From Sphingomonadaceae bacterium 3R27E2-A (GTDB lineage: Bacteria; Pseudomonadota; Alphaproteobacteria; Sphingomonadales; Sphingomonadaceae), in NCBI GenBank assembly GCA_005503165.1, contig SCNT01000012.1, positions 1 through 64,000 of the forward strand: a DNA stretch of 64,000 bases, written 5' to 3'. Positions 48,480 through 57,895 of this stretch are shown piece by piece. The position numbers were made by a program, and so were the translations under genes. The notes below the pieces were generated by a model that was given only the letters and a program-made list of their open reading frames with translations, was not told where the DNA came from and did no database searches. Position 1 is the stretch's first letter, and each line of letters begins with the position of its first letter.

Positions 48480-50203
48480 TCGGTGTGCCCCTCCTTCTGG
48501 CCATTCCGGTCGATTGGACTGGCCGGGACGGGGTCGAAACCGCAGCGCGGCTATCGGACGTTTGTTCGGCCAGGCCGCGCCTCTGGATTGGGTCTGGGGT
48601 CCGCTCGATCCCATGGGGACGCGGCGGCAAGGTGATCGGACCAGTATTCCGCCGAGACCTGCGCGAGTCCCCGAAATTCGGCCCAGACTGGCGCGCCTCT
48701 GGCTCTGTGCTGGAACTGGTGGAGCAGTTGAGCCGCCAATGCTGGGGAGCCTATCTGGCAATCCTGCCGGGGCGCGATGGTGAAGGGCTCGGGGTGTTCG
48801 GCGATCCGTCCGGTTTGCTCCCGGTCTACCGGACAACGTCCGGCGGGCATGTCCTCCTTTCCTCCGATCCCCGGCTGTTCGCCGGGGCCGGCGCCGCAGC
48901 GCCCGCGATAGACTGGGCCGCGCTACGCGTCCATCTTGGCTGGCCGGAACTGCGCCAGGAAGCCACCTGCCTTGCCGGCGTCGACGAATTGAGGCCGGGC
49001 ATGCTCTATCGTTTCGGGGGCGCGGGCCGCCCAGACGAAACTGTCTGGCGACCCGAAGATTTCTTGCCCACCGGACCGGTGCCGGACTTCGGCGATGCGA
49101 CTGCGGTTCTGCGCGCCTGCGTGCAGGATGTTATGGGCGCCTGGGCCGAGAACTTGGGGCCGGTTGCGGTAGCAGCGTCGGGCGGCGTCGATTCCTCGCT
49201 GATCTGCGCCGCCCTTGCTTGCGGCGGCCATCGCTTCAGCTGCATTACCCTGGCGACCGCCGATCCGAGCGGCGACGAACGACGGTTCGTGCGAACCCTC
49301 GCCGATCGCCTTGGTGCGATCGTGGACGAGAGGATCTACAGTCCTGCCGCTATTGATCTGACGTTGTCTGCATCCCGCGGACTGCCGCGTCCGGCGCGCC
49401 GCAGTCTCTCGCTCGCGCTGGACGAGGCGCTCGATTCGGCGCGTATCCGCCTCGGCGCGAACACCGTGTTCGACGGCAATGGTGGCGATAATCTGTTCTG
49501 TTTTCTACATTCGGCCGCCCCGGTCGTCGACCGCCTGCGGGCACAGGGCGTGCGCGCCGCCCTACCGACATTCCTTGACATGTGTTCTGTTACCGGCGCC
49601 GATCTGCAGACGATGGTCGGCGCGGTGTGGCGCCGCTACTGGCGGAAAGGCCGGCGCAAGGACTGGCCCGCTGACCGGCAACTGCTTGCTGGCACTCCCG
49701 ATAATTGGCCCATGCCAACGGCACTGACGCCATGGCTCGAGGCGGACGTGGGGATTCACGGCGGCAAGCGCGATCATCTGGCCCTGATCCTGCACGCGCA
49801 GAACCACATCCATGGTCTGGGCGGCATCGATGTGCCGCGCTTTTCGCCGCTGATGAGCCAACCCTTGCTCGAGCTTTGCCTGGCATTGCCGACCTGGCTG
49901 TGGTGCAGGGGTGGGATCAACCGGTCGCTGGCGCGCGCCGCTTTCGCCGACGTGCTTCCGCAGTCCGTGCTGCGCCGCACCGCCAAGGCCGGTCCGGACA
50001 GCTTCCTGCGCCAACTCTTCGCGGGCAACCGCAAGTTGCTTCGAGCGATGCTGCTGGATGGGCACCTCGCCCGCCACGGCCTCGTCGACCGGCCAGCGAT
50101 CGAAGCGGCGATGGCGACCGACGTCCTGTCCGCCGATGCCATCGCCTACCGATTGCTCGACCTTGCCGAGGCCGAAGCCTGGGTGCGGTCATGGACTGGC
50201 TGA
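48476..50203 (+). CDS. Lasso peptide cyclase (asparagine synthetase-like C protein)
   Basis: 575 residues from a GTG start that overlaps the B stop (GTGA). The N-terminal glutamine-amidotransferase-like part lacks the catalytic cysteine of asparagine synthetases, as lasso cyclases do. The C-terminal synthetase part has the ATP-binding SGGVDS at 235-240 (AVAASGGVDSSLICAALACG) and conserved segments VFDGNGGDNLFCF and RFSPLMSQPLLELCLALPTW. It would adenylate Asp8 of the core and close the macrolactam with Gly1. The order A-B-C differs from the usual proteobacterial A-C-B. It ends overlapping the convergent isopeptidase gene by 15 bp. Confidence 0.9.
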   Translation: MIGVPLLLAIPVDWTGRDGVETAARLSDVCSARPRLWIGSGVRSIPWGRGGKVIGPVFRRDLRESPKFGPDWRASGSVLELVEQLSRQCWGAYLAILPGRDGEGLGVFGDPSGLLPVYRTTSGGHVLLSSDPRLFAGAGAAAPAIDWAALRVHLGWPELRQEATCLAGVDELRPGMLYRFGGAGRPDETVWRPEDFLPTGPVPDFGDATAVLRACVQDVMGAWAENLGPVAVAASGGVDSSLICAALACGGHRFSCITLATADPSGDERRFVRTLADRLGAIVDERIYSPAAIDLTLSASRGLPRPARRSLSLALDEALDSARIRLGANTVFDGNGGDNLFCFLHSAAPVVDRLRAQGVRAALPTFLDMCSVTGADLQTMVGAVWRRYWRKGRRKDWPADRQLLAGTPDNWPMPTALTPWLEADVGIHGGKRDHLALILHAQNHIHGLGGIDVPRFSPLMSQPLLELCLALPTWLWCRGGINRSLARAAFADVLPQSVLRRTAKAGPDSFLRQLFAGNRKLLRAMLLDGHLARHGLVDRPAIEAAMATDVLSADAIAYRLLDLAEAEAWVRSWTG

Positions 50204-52342
50204 GTCGGCGGAGGTGCAGACCGGATTGGATGGTGCGCCTTTCATTGCGCGCCAACGCGCGAACTGCGCGGCCTTGGCCGAATCGCAATCCATCCGCCCC
50301 ATCAGCCAGAACTCGAACCATTCGGTCGAGCGTTCGTACATTGCGAGGCGGTGCGCTGGTTGCCATTTGACGTGGCCTTCGTCGCTCAGGACATAGAGCT
50401 CGAACGGCTTGCCGCGCAGCCGGAAGGCGGCGCTGACGTCGAGTCCGCTCTCGTATTCGCTGTCGCCGGTTTGGACCAGGATCGGCGCGTCGATGCTGTC
50501 CGCGTTCTCCACCATCGACATCGGCTTCCAGAACTCGGCGGCACCGGGCTCGAAGAAACGATAGCCGATGTCGCGACCCAGTTGCTCAAAGCTCGGACCA
50601 GCGGCGAGTGCGTAATTGTCCGGCCCTTCGCAGCAGGTGCCCATGGCCGCCACCTTGAATAAGGTGCTGTTGATGAGCGCCCACTGCACGGTCGAGGAGC
50701 CATCGCTGAAACCGCTTATCCCTATGCGGGCGGGATCGACGCTTCCGGTGGCGACCGCCTGTTCGACCGCTGTTTGCAGTGCGGACTGAACGCTACGGCG
50801 ATCGATCCAGTCCTTGCGCAGTTCCCGGCTCGCCTCGCGCTCGGTTGCTGCCTGCTTTGCCGCCGGCACAAAATCGGATCGATTGAAGCTCAGGACGGCA
50901 AAACCTCGCCCGGCGAGGACCTGGATCGGGAATTCATCGCCAGTCCCCCCGCGAAGGAAACCGACACTGTTGTACTGCACGACAACCATTGGATGCCGCT
51001 CACCTGCGCGGTGATCCGGGGGCAGGACAAGATCGGCAAAACACTCGATCCCGTAGGCATTGCGGAAGCGCACCCGCTGCGACTTGCCAAGTAGCAACTG
51101 CCGGCCGAACGCGGGGTTGGGATTGTAAATCAACCGCTCGTTGCCAGTGGCCGGTTCGATCACGACGAGCCGGCGCGGCGTGGTCGAGCCTTCGCGGGCG
51201 CAGACGATTTCGTGCCCCGTCCTGGCGCAGCCGACCAGCATGTCATCGGTCTCGAGGACCACGCGCGGGTTCTTTGCGCCAACCTGCCAGGCGATCAGGC
51301 TGTTCCGGCTTCTCCCCCATCCGTTGCGAACGGTTGCGTAGAGCGTGCGGCCATCGTCCGACCACCACATCTGCATGACCCGTTCGCACAGTCGCTCGTC
51401 GCAGGCGAAGTGATGGCCCTGTGTGTCGATCGCTGCCAGTCTCCCCGGACTCAGGACTTTCTCGGGCTGACGGGCCTCGGTCCAGGCCAAGACCCCGTGC
51501 GGACCCGCGACGAAGGCTCTCGCCGTGGCCGCGATAGCAGCCGGGCGGGGAGGCGTGATTAGTGCGGCTTCGTCGGCGCTTGCCCGAAGCGAGGTCGCGT
51601 CGGCGAGGGTCCATCGCACAAATTCGAGCGGATGCTTGCCGGTGGGGAGCGGTTGGTCGCCCATGGTGGGCGAGAAGCGGTCGTCGAACAGATAGCCGCT
51701 GCGTGCCTCCCGCGCGACGGCATCGACCTCCTTGTGCAGCCCGGGACGCGTCGCCACGATGAGAGCAGCGCCATCCGGTGTCCAGGCGAAGTCGTCGACA
51801 TCCTCCGGCATCCTGGTCGCCTGATAGGCAGGCTTGCCGCCCCGGGGATCGACCAGCCAGACCTGGGTCGAACCTCCGGCCCGCTTGAGATAGGCGATTG
51901 TCCGGCCGTCGGGCGACCAGCGCGGCGTAATCACCCGGGCCCACCCCGCCGCGATCGCGGTAAAATTGCGCAGCTCGAAAACGTCGCGGATGAACTCACC
52001 GCCCCTGTCGCGTTCGACAGGGGCTGCAGAAGCGTCGAGCGGCATGACCATCAGGCGCTGGCAATAACCGTTGGCATCAGGGTTGCCGCGTCTCACGACA
52101 AAGGCGATCTGCTTGCCGTCGGGCGAAATCCCGAAAGGGCTGACCGGATCGCTGGGATCCGAACGGCCGATGTCCGCGATCTCGGCAAGATCGCGAGGCG
52201 TGACGGACCTCGCTGTAACGAGCGGCGCGGCGTGGTCGAAGCCGGGACACGGATCGCTCACGGGGATTGGGTGCGCGCCGACAGGGAGGATCGCGAATGG
52301 CAGGCTGGCTTGGGCGAGCGCCGCAGCAAGGGTAAGGCCCAC
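50189..52342 (-). CDS. Lasso peptide isopeptidase (S9 prolyl-oligopeptidase-like)
   Basis: 717 residues from a GTG (52342) that shares a base with the receptor stop (TAGTG). An N-terminal signal peptide is plausible (GLTLAAALAQASLPFAI). A beta-propeller-like region follows (FGISPDGKQIAFVVRRGNPD). The C-terminal alpha/beta hydrolase has the nucleophile box ARIGISGFSDGSSTVQWALI (serine about residue 545) and later VQTGDSEYESGL and LSDEGHVKW with candidate Asp and His. It fits AtxE-type isopeptidases that linearise lasso peptides by cutting the ring bond. A longer in-frame start 405 bp upstream lies in the receptor gene. Confidence 0.88.
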   Translation of the reverse strand: MGLTLAAALAQASLPFAILPVGAHPIPVSDPCPGFDHAAPLVTARSVTPRDLAEIADIGRSDPSDPVSPFGISPDGKQIAFVVRRGNPDANGYCQRLMVMPLDASAAPVERDRGGEFIRDVFELRNFTAIAAGWARVITPRWSPDGRTIAYLKRAGGSTQVWLVDPRGGKPAYQATRMPEDVDDFAWTPDGAALIVATRPGLHKEVDAVAREARSGYLFDDRFSPTMGDQPLPTGKHPLEFVRWTLADATSLRASADEAALITPPRPAAIAATARAFVAGPHGVLAWTEARQPEKVLSPGRLAAIDTQGHHFACDERLCERVMQMWWSDDGRTLYATVRNGWGRSRNSLIAWQVGAKNPRVVLETDDMLVGCARTGHEIVCAREGSTTPRRLVVIEPATGNERLIYNPNPAFGRQLLLGKSQRVRFRNAYGIECFADLVLPPDHRAGERHPMVVVQYNSVGFLRGGTGDEFPIQVLAGRGFAVLSFNRSDFVPAAKQAATEREASRELRKDWIDRRSVQSALQTAVEQAVATGSVDPARIGISGFSDGSSTVQWALINSTLFKVAAMGTCCEGPDNYALAAGPSFEQLGRDIGYRFFEPGAAEFWKPMSMVENADSIDAPILVQTGDSEYESGLDVSAAFRLRGKPFELYVLSDEGHVKWQPAHRLAMYERSTEWFEFWLMGRMDCDSAKAAQFARWRAMKGAPSNPVCTSADSASP

Positions 52343-54693
52343 TACCAGCGCCCCCGGATTCCGACCGCGACGAAGCGGCCGATCGGCGAGTAGTTCGTTG
52401 AATCGTAGGGCGTGTCGGTCGGTCCGGTCACTCCGATCAGTTCGGGTTTGTCGTTGAGCAGGTTGGAGACTGACAGCGAAAGCGATAGCCGCGGTTTGTC
52501 GTTCTCGCCGGGGATCAGGGCGTACTGGGCGGAGAGGTCGACGGTCGCGCTCGGCGCGAGGCGCTTGATGGTCGCAAAGCGGCGATCCTCGAGTGCTCCG
52601 GTATAGTTGAGCCCGACCGAGACCTGAACAATCCGCGACTGCAGACCCGCGTTCGCCCGCAGGCGAAACTCGGGCGGATTGAACACGGTTCCCGCCAACT
52701 GGACCGCTGGCAAGTCGGGTGTCAGTTGTTGACGCGTCTTGAGCCAAGCGCCGTTAACGTCGATGTTAATGCGGCGATCGCCTCCGAGATCCCTGCGCCA
52801 GCCCAGATGCGCATCGACCCCCCGGATGGTCTGCACCGCGACATTGATGTTGCGGTTGTCGAGGAACGCTGCCACCTGGGAGGGATCGTAAGCTTGGCCC
52901 GAGAAGTTTTCGAGACCGTAGAGAGCTCCGGCGATCAAGGTGTCGAGGGCCTGCGCGTCCGGGCTGTAGTCGATCAGTGAGCTGTAACCGAGGTTGCGGA
53001 ACGCCGTTGCCGGTGAGCCCGAGATCGGGCGCAACACGCGGTCGCGATAGCGAACGTCGAACCAAGTCGCGCTGATCGACAAGCCCGGCATCGCCTGTGG
53101 ATGGAAGTCGAAGCCGGCGGTCCAGCTGCGTGCGCGTTCCGGCTTCAGATCGGGGTTCCCGCCGCTGGCATAGACCAGTGTGGTTCCAGCCGGACCCGCG
53201 CCGTAGCGGCTGGCTGGCAACAGGAATACCTCGTAGCCGAGATACTGCTGGAACAGCGAAGGCGCCTTGAACGAGCGCGACCAGGTTCCGCGCAAGGCAA
53301 GGTCCGGAACCGGAGCATAGACCAGGCCAAGGCGCGGGGTGGCGAGTTTCGCCATGCCAGGGTAGTTCTCGTAACGGAGCGAGGCCGACAGGCTGAGCCG
53401 GTCGATGGCCGGCAATGCATTCGCCGGTGAAACGAAGGGGAGATTGACTTCGCCGTAGGCGAAGTAGCTGTGGCGCGTGACATCGAAGGCGGCGCTCGGC
53501 GTCCCGCCGATGACCCGGCTGAAGGCCATTCCGTTGCTGCGATATCCGCCCCCGAACGCGACCCGGGCGTCACCCCCGGCAAGCGCAAAAAGGGGACCTT
53601 CCAGACCCAGTTCGAGCGAACTCGCCCGGTTGCAATAGCAGCCGGTCGTGAGCGTCGCAGTGCCGGGAGTGGGCGTGAATGTCGTCGACAGATGCGTTCG
53701 GTCGCGTCCCAGCACACCGAGGAGCTTGGCGCTCCAGTCCGATCCCAGGGCCAGATCGAACGACGGCGCGACGGTGAAAGATTCAACCTCGGGTGCGAAC
53801 CGGTAGCGGGCAGCCGTAGTGCCGCCGATGGTCTCGGAAGTGCGCCTGGCGTAGAGCACGTCGATGTTCGCGGTGAGTCTGCCGCCAAGATCCTGGTGGC
53901 CGCTCAGCGTGACGGCGTGGTGGCGCTGCGACGGATAGATCGAACTGATCGGGTCCAGCGAAGTGGTATAACTGCGCTGCGCTGCAGTTATTCCCGCATT
54001 GTGGGCATAGTCATAGGCGACGATTACCCCGCCGCTTGCCCAGCGCATGCCCGATACCAGATCCGCCTGTTGGCGGAAGTTGCCGCCATCTGTGCTTGCG
54101 CCAAGCTGCGCTGATGCCTCGATACCCTCGAAATCGCGGCGCAAGATCACGTTGACCACGCCAGCGACCGCATCGGACCCGTAAATCGCCGAAGCGCCGT
54201 CTGGCACGATTTCGATCCGGTCGACCGCAGCGAGCGGGATCGCTGAAATATCGACCCCGCCAAATGCCGAATCGTAAGGCAGCCGATGGCCGTTGAGGAG
54301 GGTCAGGGTGGCGTCTGGCCCAAGTCCGCGCAAGTTCACGCTGGAAGCCGAATTGACATTGGCGTTGACGAAGCCGGCACCGTTGCCAATTCCCGGGTTC
54401 TGGCCCCCGCCGAAGTTCTGCGGCAAAGCCCGGGTCGCCTCGCCGAGATCGACTTGGCCCGTCGCGACGATCGTATCGCGCGATAGCGTCGTCACATCGC
54501 TCGCCGCCACCGCGCCGCGGATGCGCGATCCGGTCACGACGATCGCCTGGTTCTTGCCGGGATCGTCGGGGCTGTCCTTCGCCGCTCCGTTGTCCGCGCC
54601 GGATGGGGCACCTTGTGCCGCACAAACCTGTGGCGCGAGCACCAGCGCGGCGCTGGCGAGAAGTGTCGGAATTGTCTTGCGCTGTGGCGACAT
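52342..54693 (-). CDS. TonB-dependent outer-membrane receptor of the lasso locus
   Basis: 783 residues. A signal peptide (LLASAALVLAPQVCAAQG) precedes a TonB-box/plug region (NQAIVVTGSRIRGAVAASDV, then GLGPDATLTLLNGHRLPYDS and AAVDRIEIVPDGASAIYGSD) and a 22-strand barrel that ends GRFVAVGIRGRW with a terminal aromatic residue. In such lasso clusters the receptor probably imports the lasso peptide, or its metal complex, for the isopeptidase. The stop overlaps the isopeptidase GTG. Confidence 0.92.
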   Translation of the reverse strand: MSPQRKTIPTLLASAALVLAPQVCAAQGAPSGADNGAAKDSPDDPGKNQAIVVTGSRIRGAVAASDVTTLSRDTIVATGQVDLGEATRALPQNFGGGQNPGIGNGAGFVNANVNSASSVNLRGLGPDATLTLLNGHRLPYDSAFGGVDISAIPLAAVDRIEIVPDGASAIYGSDAVAGVVNVILRRDFEGIEASAQLGASTDGGNFRQQADLVSGMRWASGGVIVAYDYAHNAGITAAQRSYTTSLDPISSIYPSQRHHAVTLSGHQDLGGRLTANIDVLYARRTSETIGGTTAARYRFAPEVESFTVAPSFDLALGSDWSAKLLGVLGRDRTHLSTTFTPTPGTATLTTGCYCNRASSLELGLEGPLFALAGGDARVAFGGGYRSNGMAFSRVIGGTPSAAFDVTRHSYFAYGEVNLPFVSPANALPAIDRLSLSASLRYENYPGMAKLATPRLGLVYAPVPDLALRGTWSRSFKAPSLFQQYLGYEVFLLPASRYGAGPAGTTLVYASGGNPDLKPERARSWTAGFDFHPQAMPGLSISATWFDVRYRDRVLRPISGSPATAFRNLGYSSLIDYSPDAQALDTLIAGALYGLENFSGQAYDPSQVAAFLDNRNINVAVQTIRGVDAHLGWRRDLGGDRRINIDVNGAWLKTRQQLTPDLPAVQLAGTVFNPPEFRLRANAGLQSRIVQVSVGLNYTGALEDRRFATIKRLAPSATVDLSAQYALIPGENDKPRLSLSLSVSNLLNDKPELIGVTGPTDTPYDSTNYSPIGRFVAVGIRGRW

Positions 54694-54778
54694 GAACTGC
54701 TCCCTTGGTCATGTGGGCCGCCTCTTGCGGGCATGGCCGATACAGGGATTGACGCAGCCCGCCGCGTGGACCTTAGTT

Positions 54779-55423
54779 TCAGTTGCAATTATTCTTCAAC
54801 TGCTGCCGCGACGAGCATGGCCGCGGCGCTGAGCGATGCATGAGATCGGCGGATTGCGCCGCTCGGCGCAAATGGGCGAGCGCCCGCATCATGTGGTATT
54901 CGACCGTTGCCAGCGAAATTCCCAGCGCTGCCTGTATCTCGCGGTAGGACATCTCGCCGAGGCGATGCATCTCGAACACCCGTCTGGTCTTGACGGACAG
55001 GTCCGCCAGCACCCGATCGAACAGAAACTGCAAGTCGTCGGCCTCGATGCGGTGCTCCTGCTCGGCGTGGCTCGGCGCGTCACATGCTTCGAAAATCGGC
55101 ACCAACTCGACCCGACAGCGGCTCCGCCGGGACTGATCGATCAGGAGATTGTGCGCGATCCGGTAGAGAAACCCGAGCGGGTTGGCGAGTTCGCCGACCT
55201 GCGGACTGGCCGCAGCGCGCAGAAACACTTCGTGCAGGAGGTCCGGGGCGGCGTCGGTTCCCGCACGACGGGCCAGAAAGCGGAGCAAGTTTTTTCGCTC
55301 CCGGCGATAGACCGGTTCCAGTAAGGCAAAGCGGTCGCCAAAGTCCGGCCCTGCCGGCAATCTCGGGGGCGATAAGGCGCTTGGCGCGGCAAACGACGGT
55401 GCCGCCTCGAGCTGAACGAACAT
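54779..55423 (-). CDS. ECF-type RNA polymerase sigma factor (FecI-like)
   Basis: 214 residues. Region 2 shows APDLLHEVFLRAAASPQVGE and NPLGFLYRIAHNLLIDQSRR; region 4 shows LSVKTRRVFEMHRLGEMSYR and the helix EIQAALGISLATVEYHMMRA. This is the FecI-type extracytoplasmic sigma subgroup that controls TonB receptors. The usual anti-sigma partner FecR is not found next to it. It lies upstream of the receptor gene, 85 bp away, and probably drives it. The start at 55423 is not firmly supported. Confidence 0.88.
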   Translation of the reverse strand: MFVQLEAAPSFAAPSALSPPRLPAGPDFGDRFALLEPVYRRERKNLLRFLARRAGTDAAPDLLHEVFLRAAASPQVGELANPLGFLYRIAHNLLIDQSRRSRCRVELVPIFEACDAPSHAEQEHRIEADDLQFLFDRVLADLSVKTRRVFEMHRLGEMSYREIQAALGISLATVEYHMMRALAHLRRAAQSADLMHRSAPRPCSSRQQLKNNCN

Positions 55424-55681
55424 CCGGACACCCAGCGTGGCGCGACCGAGCCACTCCCGCCATGGCAGGGTGGCTAGGCTTCCAGCGCTGTGCCGTCGTC
55501 CGGATGCAGGGCATCCTTTGTCGATACGGCCGCCGGGCCAATCGAAGACCGGCGTGTTTGATGCCTGGCGAGAAATCGGCGCAGTCGATCGCCAGCTACA
55601 GGACTACGCTCGCGCCTTGTGGCAGCGCGGTCCCGCCAGTGCAAGGCCGCGTCCTAATCTAGTGCTTGGGAATGCAGGTAG

Positions 55682-56296
55682 TTAGCTCCGAAGTGGACCT
55701 TGCTCGAGCCTGAAGACATACTCGGAAGCAAGCTCACAGCGCAGATCGTGGTACGAAGCAAGCCAGCTATTGCGCGTCGTGGAATTGACATTGTTGCGGA
55801 TCATCTGGCCGAACATCTCGATTTCGATCTCGCATTGCGCGATCAGTTCAGGATCGAGGCATCGCGCCGCGTGAAGGCGATCACTGAGTGCCTCGACAGC
55901 CTCCTTGGCAGCTGCGCTTCCCGAGGCAGCCGCGACCCCGGAAAACAGCCGTGCAACGCGGTCGGGATAGAGCATCGGTCCCTCGACCCAGTTACTGTCC
56001 AGGTCACTGGCCGCCATGGTCGCCGTGGCCCTGATCAGAACATCCCGGTTGAACAGGAATAGGTCGCGAAGCAGGCGCTCGTTGAGGCGTGCCACTCGGT
56101 AACCCTCCCCGGGCCAGAGTTCGACCAGTCTCTCGCCGACGAGGCGGTTGAGGCTGTCGCGCACTGGTGTCACGCTCACCCCCAGTTCATCGGCCAGTTT
56201 GGCGGCTTCGAGGCGCATGCCCATAGGCCAAACGCCCGTTTTGAGCCGGGCCTTGAGTCCCTGATAGGTCGGCTCGATCACATGAGCCGGGCTCAT
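55682..56296 (-). CDS. GntR family transcriptional regulator
   Basis: 204 residues. The winged helix-turn-helix lies at about 10-70: YQGLKARLKTGVWPMGMRLE, AAKLADELGVSVTPVRDSLN and RLVGERLVELWPGEGYRVAR. The C-terminal half is helical (FCD-like) but short, and its ligand is unknown. ATG 56296 overlaps the PhyH stop (ATGA); the longer frame upstream lies inside phyH. It is the last gene of the luxI-phyH-gntR operon. Confidence 0.86.
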   Translation of the reverse strand: MSPAHVIEPTYQGLKARLKTGVWPMGMRLEAAKLADELGVSVTPVRDSLNRLVGERLVELWPGEGYRVARLNERLLRDLFLFNRDVLIRATATMAASDLDSNWVEGPMLYPDRVARLFSGVAAASGSAAAKEAVEALSDRLHAARCLDPELIAQCEIEIEMFGQMIRNNVNSTTRNSWLASYHDLRCELASEYVFRLEQGPLRS

Positions 56297-57159
56297 CGCC
56301 CGTCGCGGCGCTCGCGCGCAAAGGCCACGACCGCGAGTTGCTGATCCGGCCTCAGGCTGTCGGTCGCGCGCGGGTGCGAGGGAACGTCCCCGCGTAGCAG
56401 GATCGACGGGCACTGGCCCTCGTAGTTTCCGAGATTGGGGCGATGCTGGACGTACCCAGCCAGTTCCGCCAGCTCCCGCGAAAACTCCTTCGCTACCGAT
56501 GGCGGATAGGCCAGCCACGGGTTCTCATAGGGTTTGAGCCAACCGAGGCTGTAGCCGATTACGATGCCCCGCCGCACCGCCTGCGACCGGTTCGGGCCGG
56601 CCCCGTGAACGGTCGACCCGAGAAAGCAGATCGCCGAACCTGGCCCGCATTCTGCGGCAATCGGAGTTCCGAGGTCCTCCAATCTCGCGATGCTTTGGCG
56701 ATGACTGCCCGGGTAGATACGGGTCGCCCCGTTTTCGGCCGTGAAGGGAGTCAGCGGCCACATCACGTTGACCAGATACTCATGCCTGCCCTTGTCCCCG
56801 GCCCACATGTCGTGATCGCAATGCGGGAATTGCTCGATCTCGCCGGGATGGATCTCGATCGCTTGGGCGACATTGAGCTGGATCCGCTCGCAGGCGGGCG
56901 CCAGAATCTCACGCGCAAGTCCGAGAACGGTCGGCTCGAGTACGAGGTTTGCCACCCGTGGCGAACGGCGCAGCAGGCTGCCGAAGCGTTTCGTCCGATG
57001 GCCGTAGAAGTCGCCGTCGCCGAACGGCGTAGCCGTGAAATCCGCATCGAGATCGGCTTCAAGTGCGGCGAGTGCGCTTGCCGAAAGAAGATCCGGGATG
57101 ATCGCATAGCCGGTCTCGAGCAGGCGCTCGGTCCAATCGCAAACGGACGCCGCGCTCAC
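56293..57159 (-). CDS. Phytanoyl-CoA dioxygenase (PhyH) family enzyme
   Basis: 288 residues from a GTG that overlaps the luxI stop. The Fe(II)/2-oxoglutarate set is present: HxD in EQFPHCDHDMWAG and the distal histidine and arginine in FLGSTVHGAGPNRSQAVRRG. The substrate is unknown. A phyH gene directly beside luxI is a conserved arrangement in Novosphingobium and relatives, so it may act on the autoinducer, on a related acyl compound or on a cluster product. It is translationally coupled on both sides. Confidence 0.88.
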   Translation of the reverse strand: MSAASVCDWTERLLETGYAIIPDLLSASALAALEADLDADFTATPFGDGDFYGHRTKRFGSLLRRSPRVANLVLEPTVLGLAREILAPACERIQLNVAQAIEIHPGEIEQFPHCDHDMWAGDKGRHEYLVNVMWPLTPFTAENGATRIYPGSHRQSIARLEDLGTPIAAECGPGSAICFLGSTVHGAGPNRSQAVRRGIVIGYSLGWLKPYENPWLAYPPSVAKEFSRELAELAGYVQHRPNLGNYEGQCPSILLRGDVPSHPRATDSLRPDQQLAVVAFARERRDGR

Positions 57160-57776
57160 TGGATGCCCCCAGCCGTCACGAGATCAAAGGTCGCCGGCCG
57201 GTAGATTCCCGTTGCCGTAAGAGCCCCGGGGGTCAGCGCGTCGATCCGGATATGTAGGGCAACCAGTCGGTGATTGCCGACCTGCCGCATCTCGCCGAGA
57301 GCGCGGCAATCCCAACCAAATTCGGTGATCTGTCCGAACCAGCCTGGACTGGCCACTCCTGTGTATTCGGTGATGCCGCAGCGCAAGGCATGGTCGGCGA
57401 GCGCCGAGACCAGCTGATTTCGCGCTTCACGCCGGTCGCGCGCAGACAGGCCGGGTTCAAGACAGAAACGCGTGATCTCTCTGCACGTGGGGCCCGACGG
57501 GACCGGCCCATCACACAACTGACTGAACAAATCCGCGAGGATATGGGAACCTTCCGTGCGTAGCAGCCGCGCTGAAGCGCGATGATTTCCTGCCGCGTCT
57601 GTGAGGATCAGATACTCGGCGTCGGGCGTATCGAACTGGTCAAGCTCGAAGCGGCCGTCGAGAACCGGCACCTGCCATTTCAGCAGATCGACAAAGACGC
57701 GCTTGCGCGCCTCGAACATGGCGCGCAGCGCAAGATCGTTGCGCGATAAGGGGGCTGGCTGCGGACTCGAAAGCAT
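57156..57776 (-). CDS. luxI: Acyl-homoserine-lactone synthase (LuxI family)
   Basis: 206 residues. The LuxI signature is visible: MFEARKRVFVDLLKW, ELDQFDTPDAEYLIL, RASARLLRTEGSHIL and the segment CREITRFCLEPGL, with the conserved Arg, Phe, Trp, Asp and Glu residues. It makes an N-acyl homoserine lactone from SAM and an acyl-ACP; chain length cannot be read from sequence. It starts the luxI-phyH-gntR operon and lies 119 bp downstream of the luxR gene, on the same strand. Confidence 0.9.
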   Translation of the reverse strand: MLSSPQPAPLSRNDLALRAMFEARKRVFVDLLKWQVPVLDGRFELDQFDTPDAEYLILTDAAGNHRASARLLRTEGSHILADLFSQLCDGPVPSGPTCREITRFCLEPGLSARDRREARNQLVSALADHALRCGITEYTGVASPGWFGQITEFGWDCRALGEMRQVGNHRLVALHIRIDALTPGALTATGIYRPATFDLVTAGGIQ

Positions 57777-57895
57777 GGCGAATATCCCGCTCGTTGATCA
57801 CGGGATGGTTCGACCAGTGCAGGGCCCCGAGCGATATACCAAGAAGTGGGGATGCAAGGTCAGAACCTCGCTCCGTTGCGCCGGTCGGCGCGCGG

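Noticed and set aside
55424-55681. Possible FecR anti-sigma gene upstream of the sigma factor
   Set aside because: Short frames on both strands show no FecR motifs or membrane segment.
57777-57895. lux box between luxR and luxI
   Set aside because: No 18-20 bp dyad similar to known lux boxes could be found by eye in this gap.
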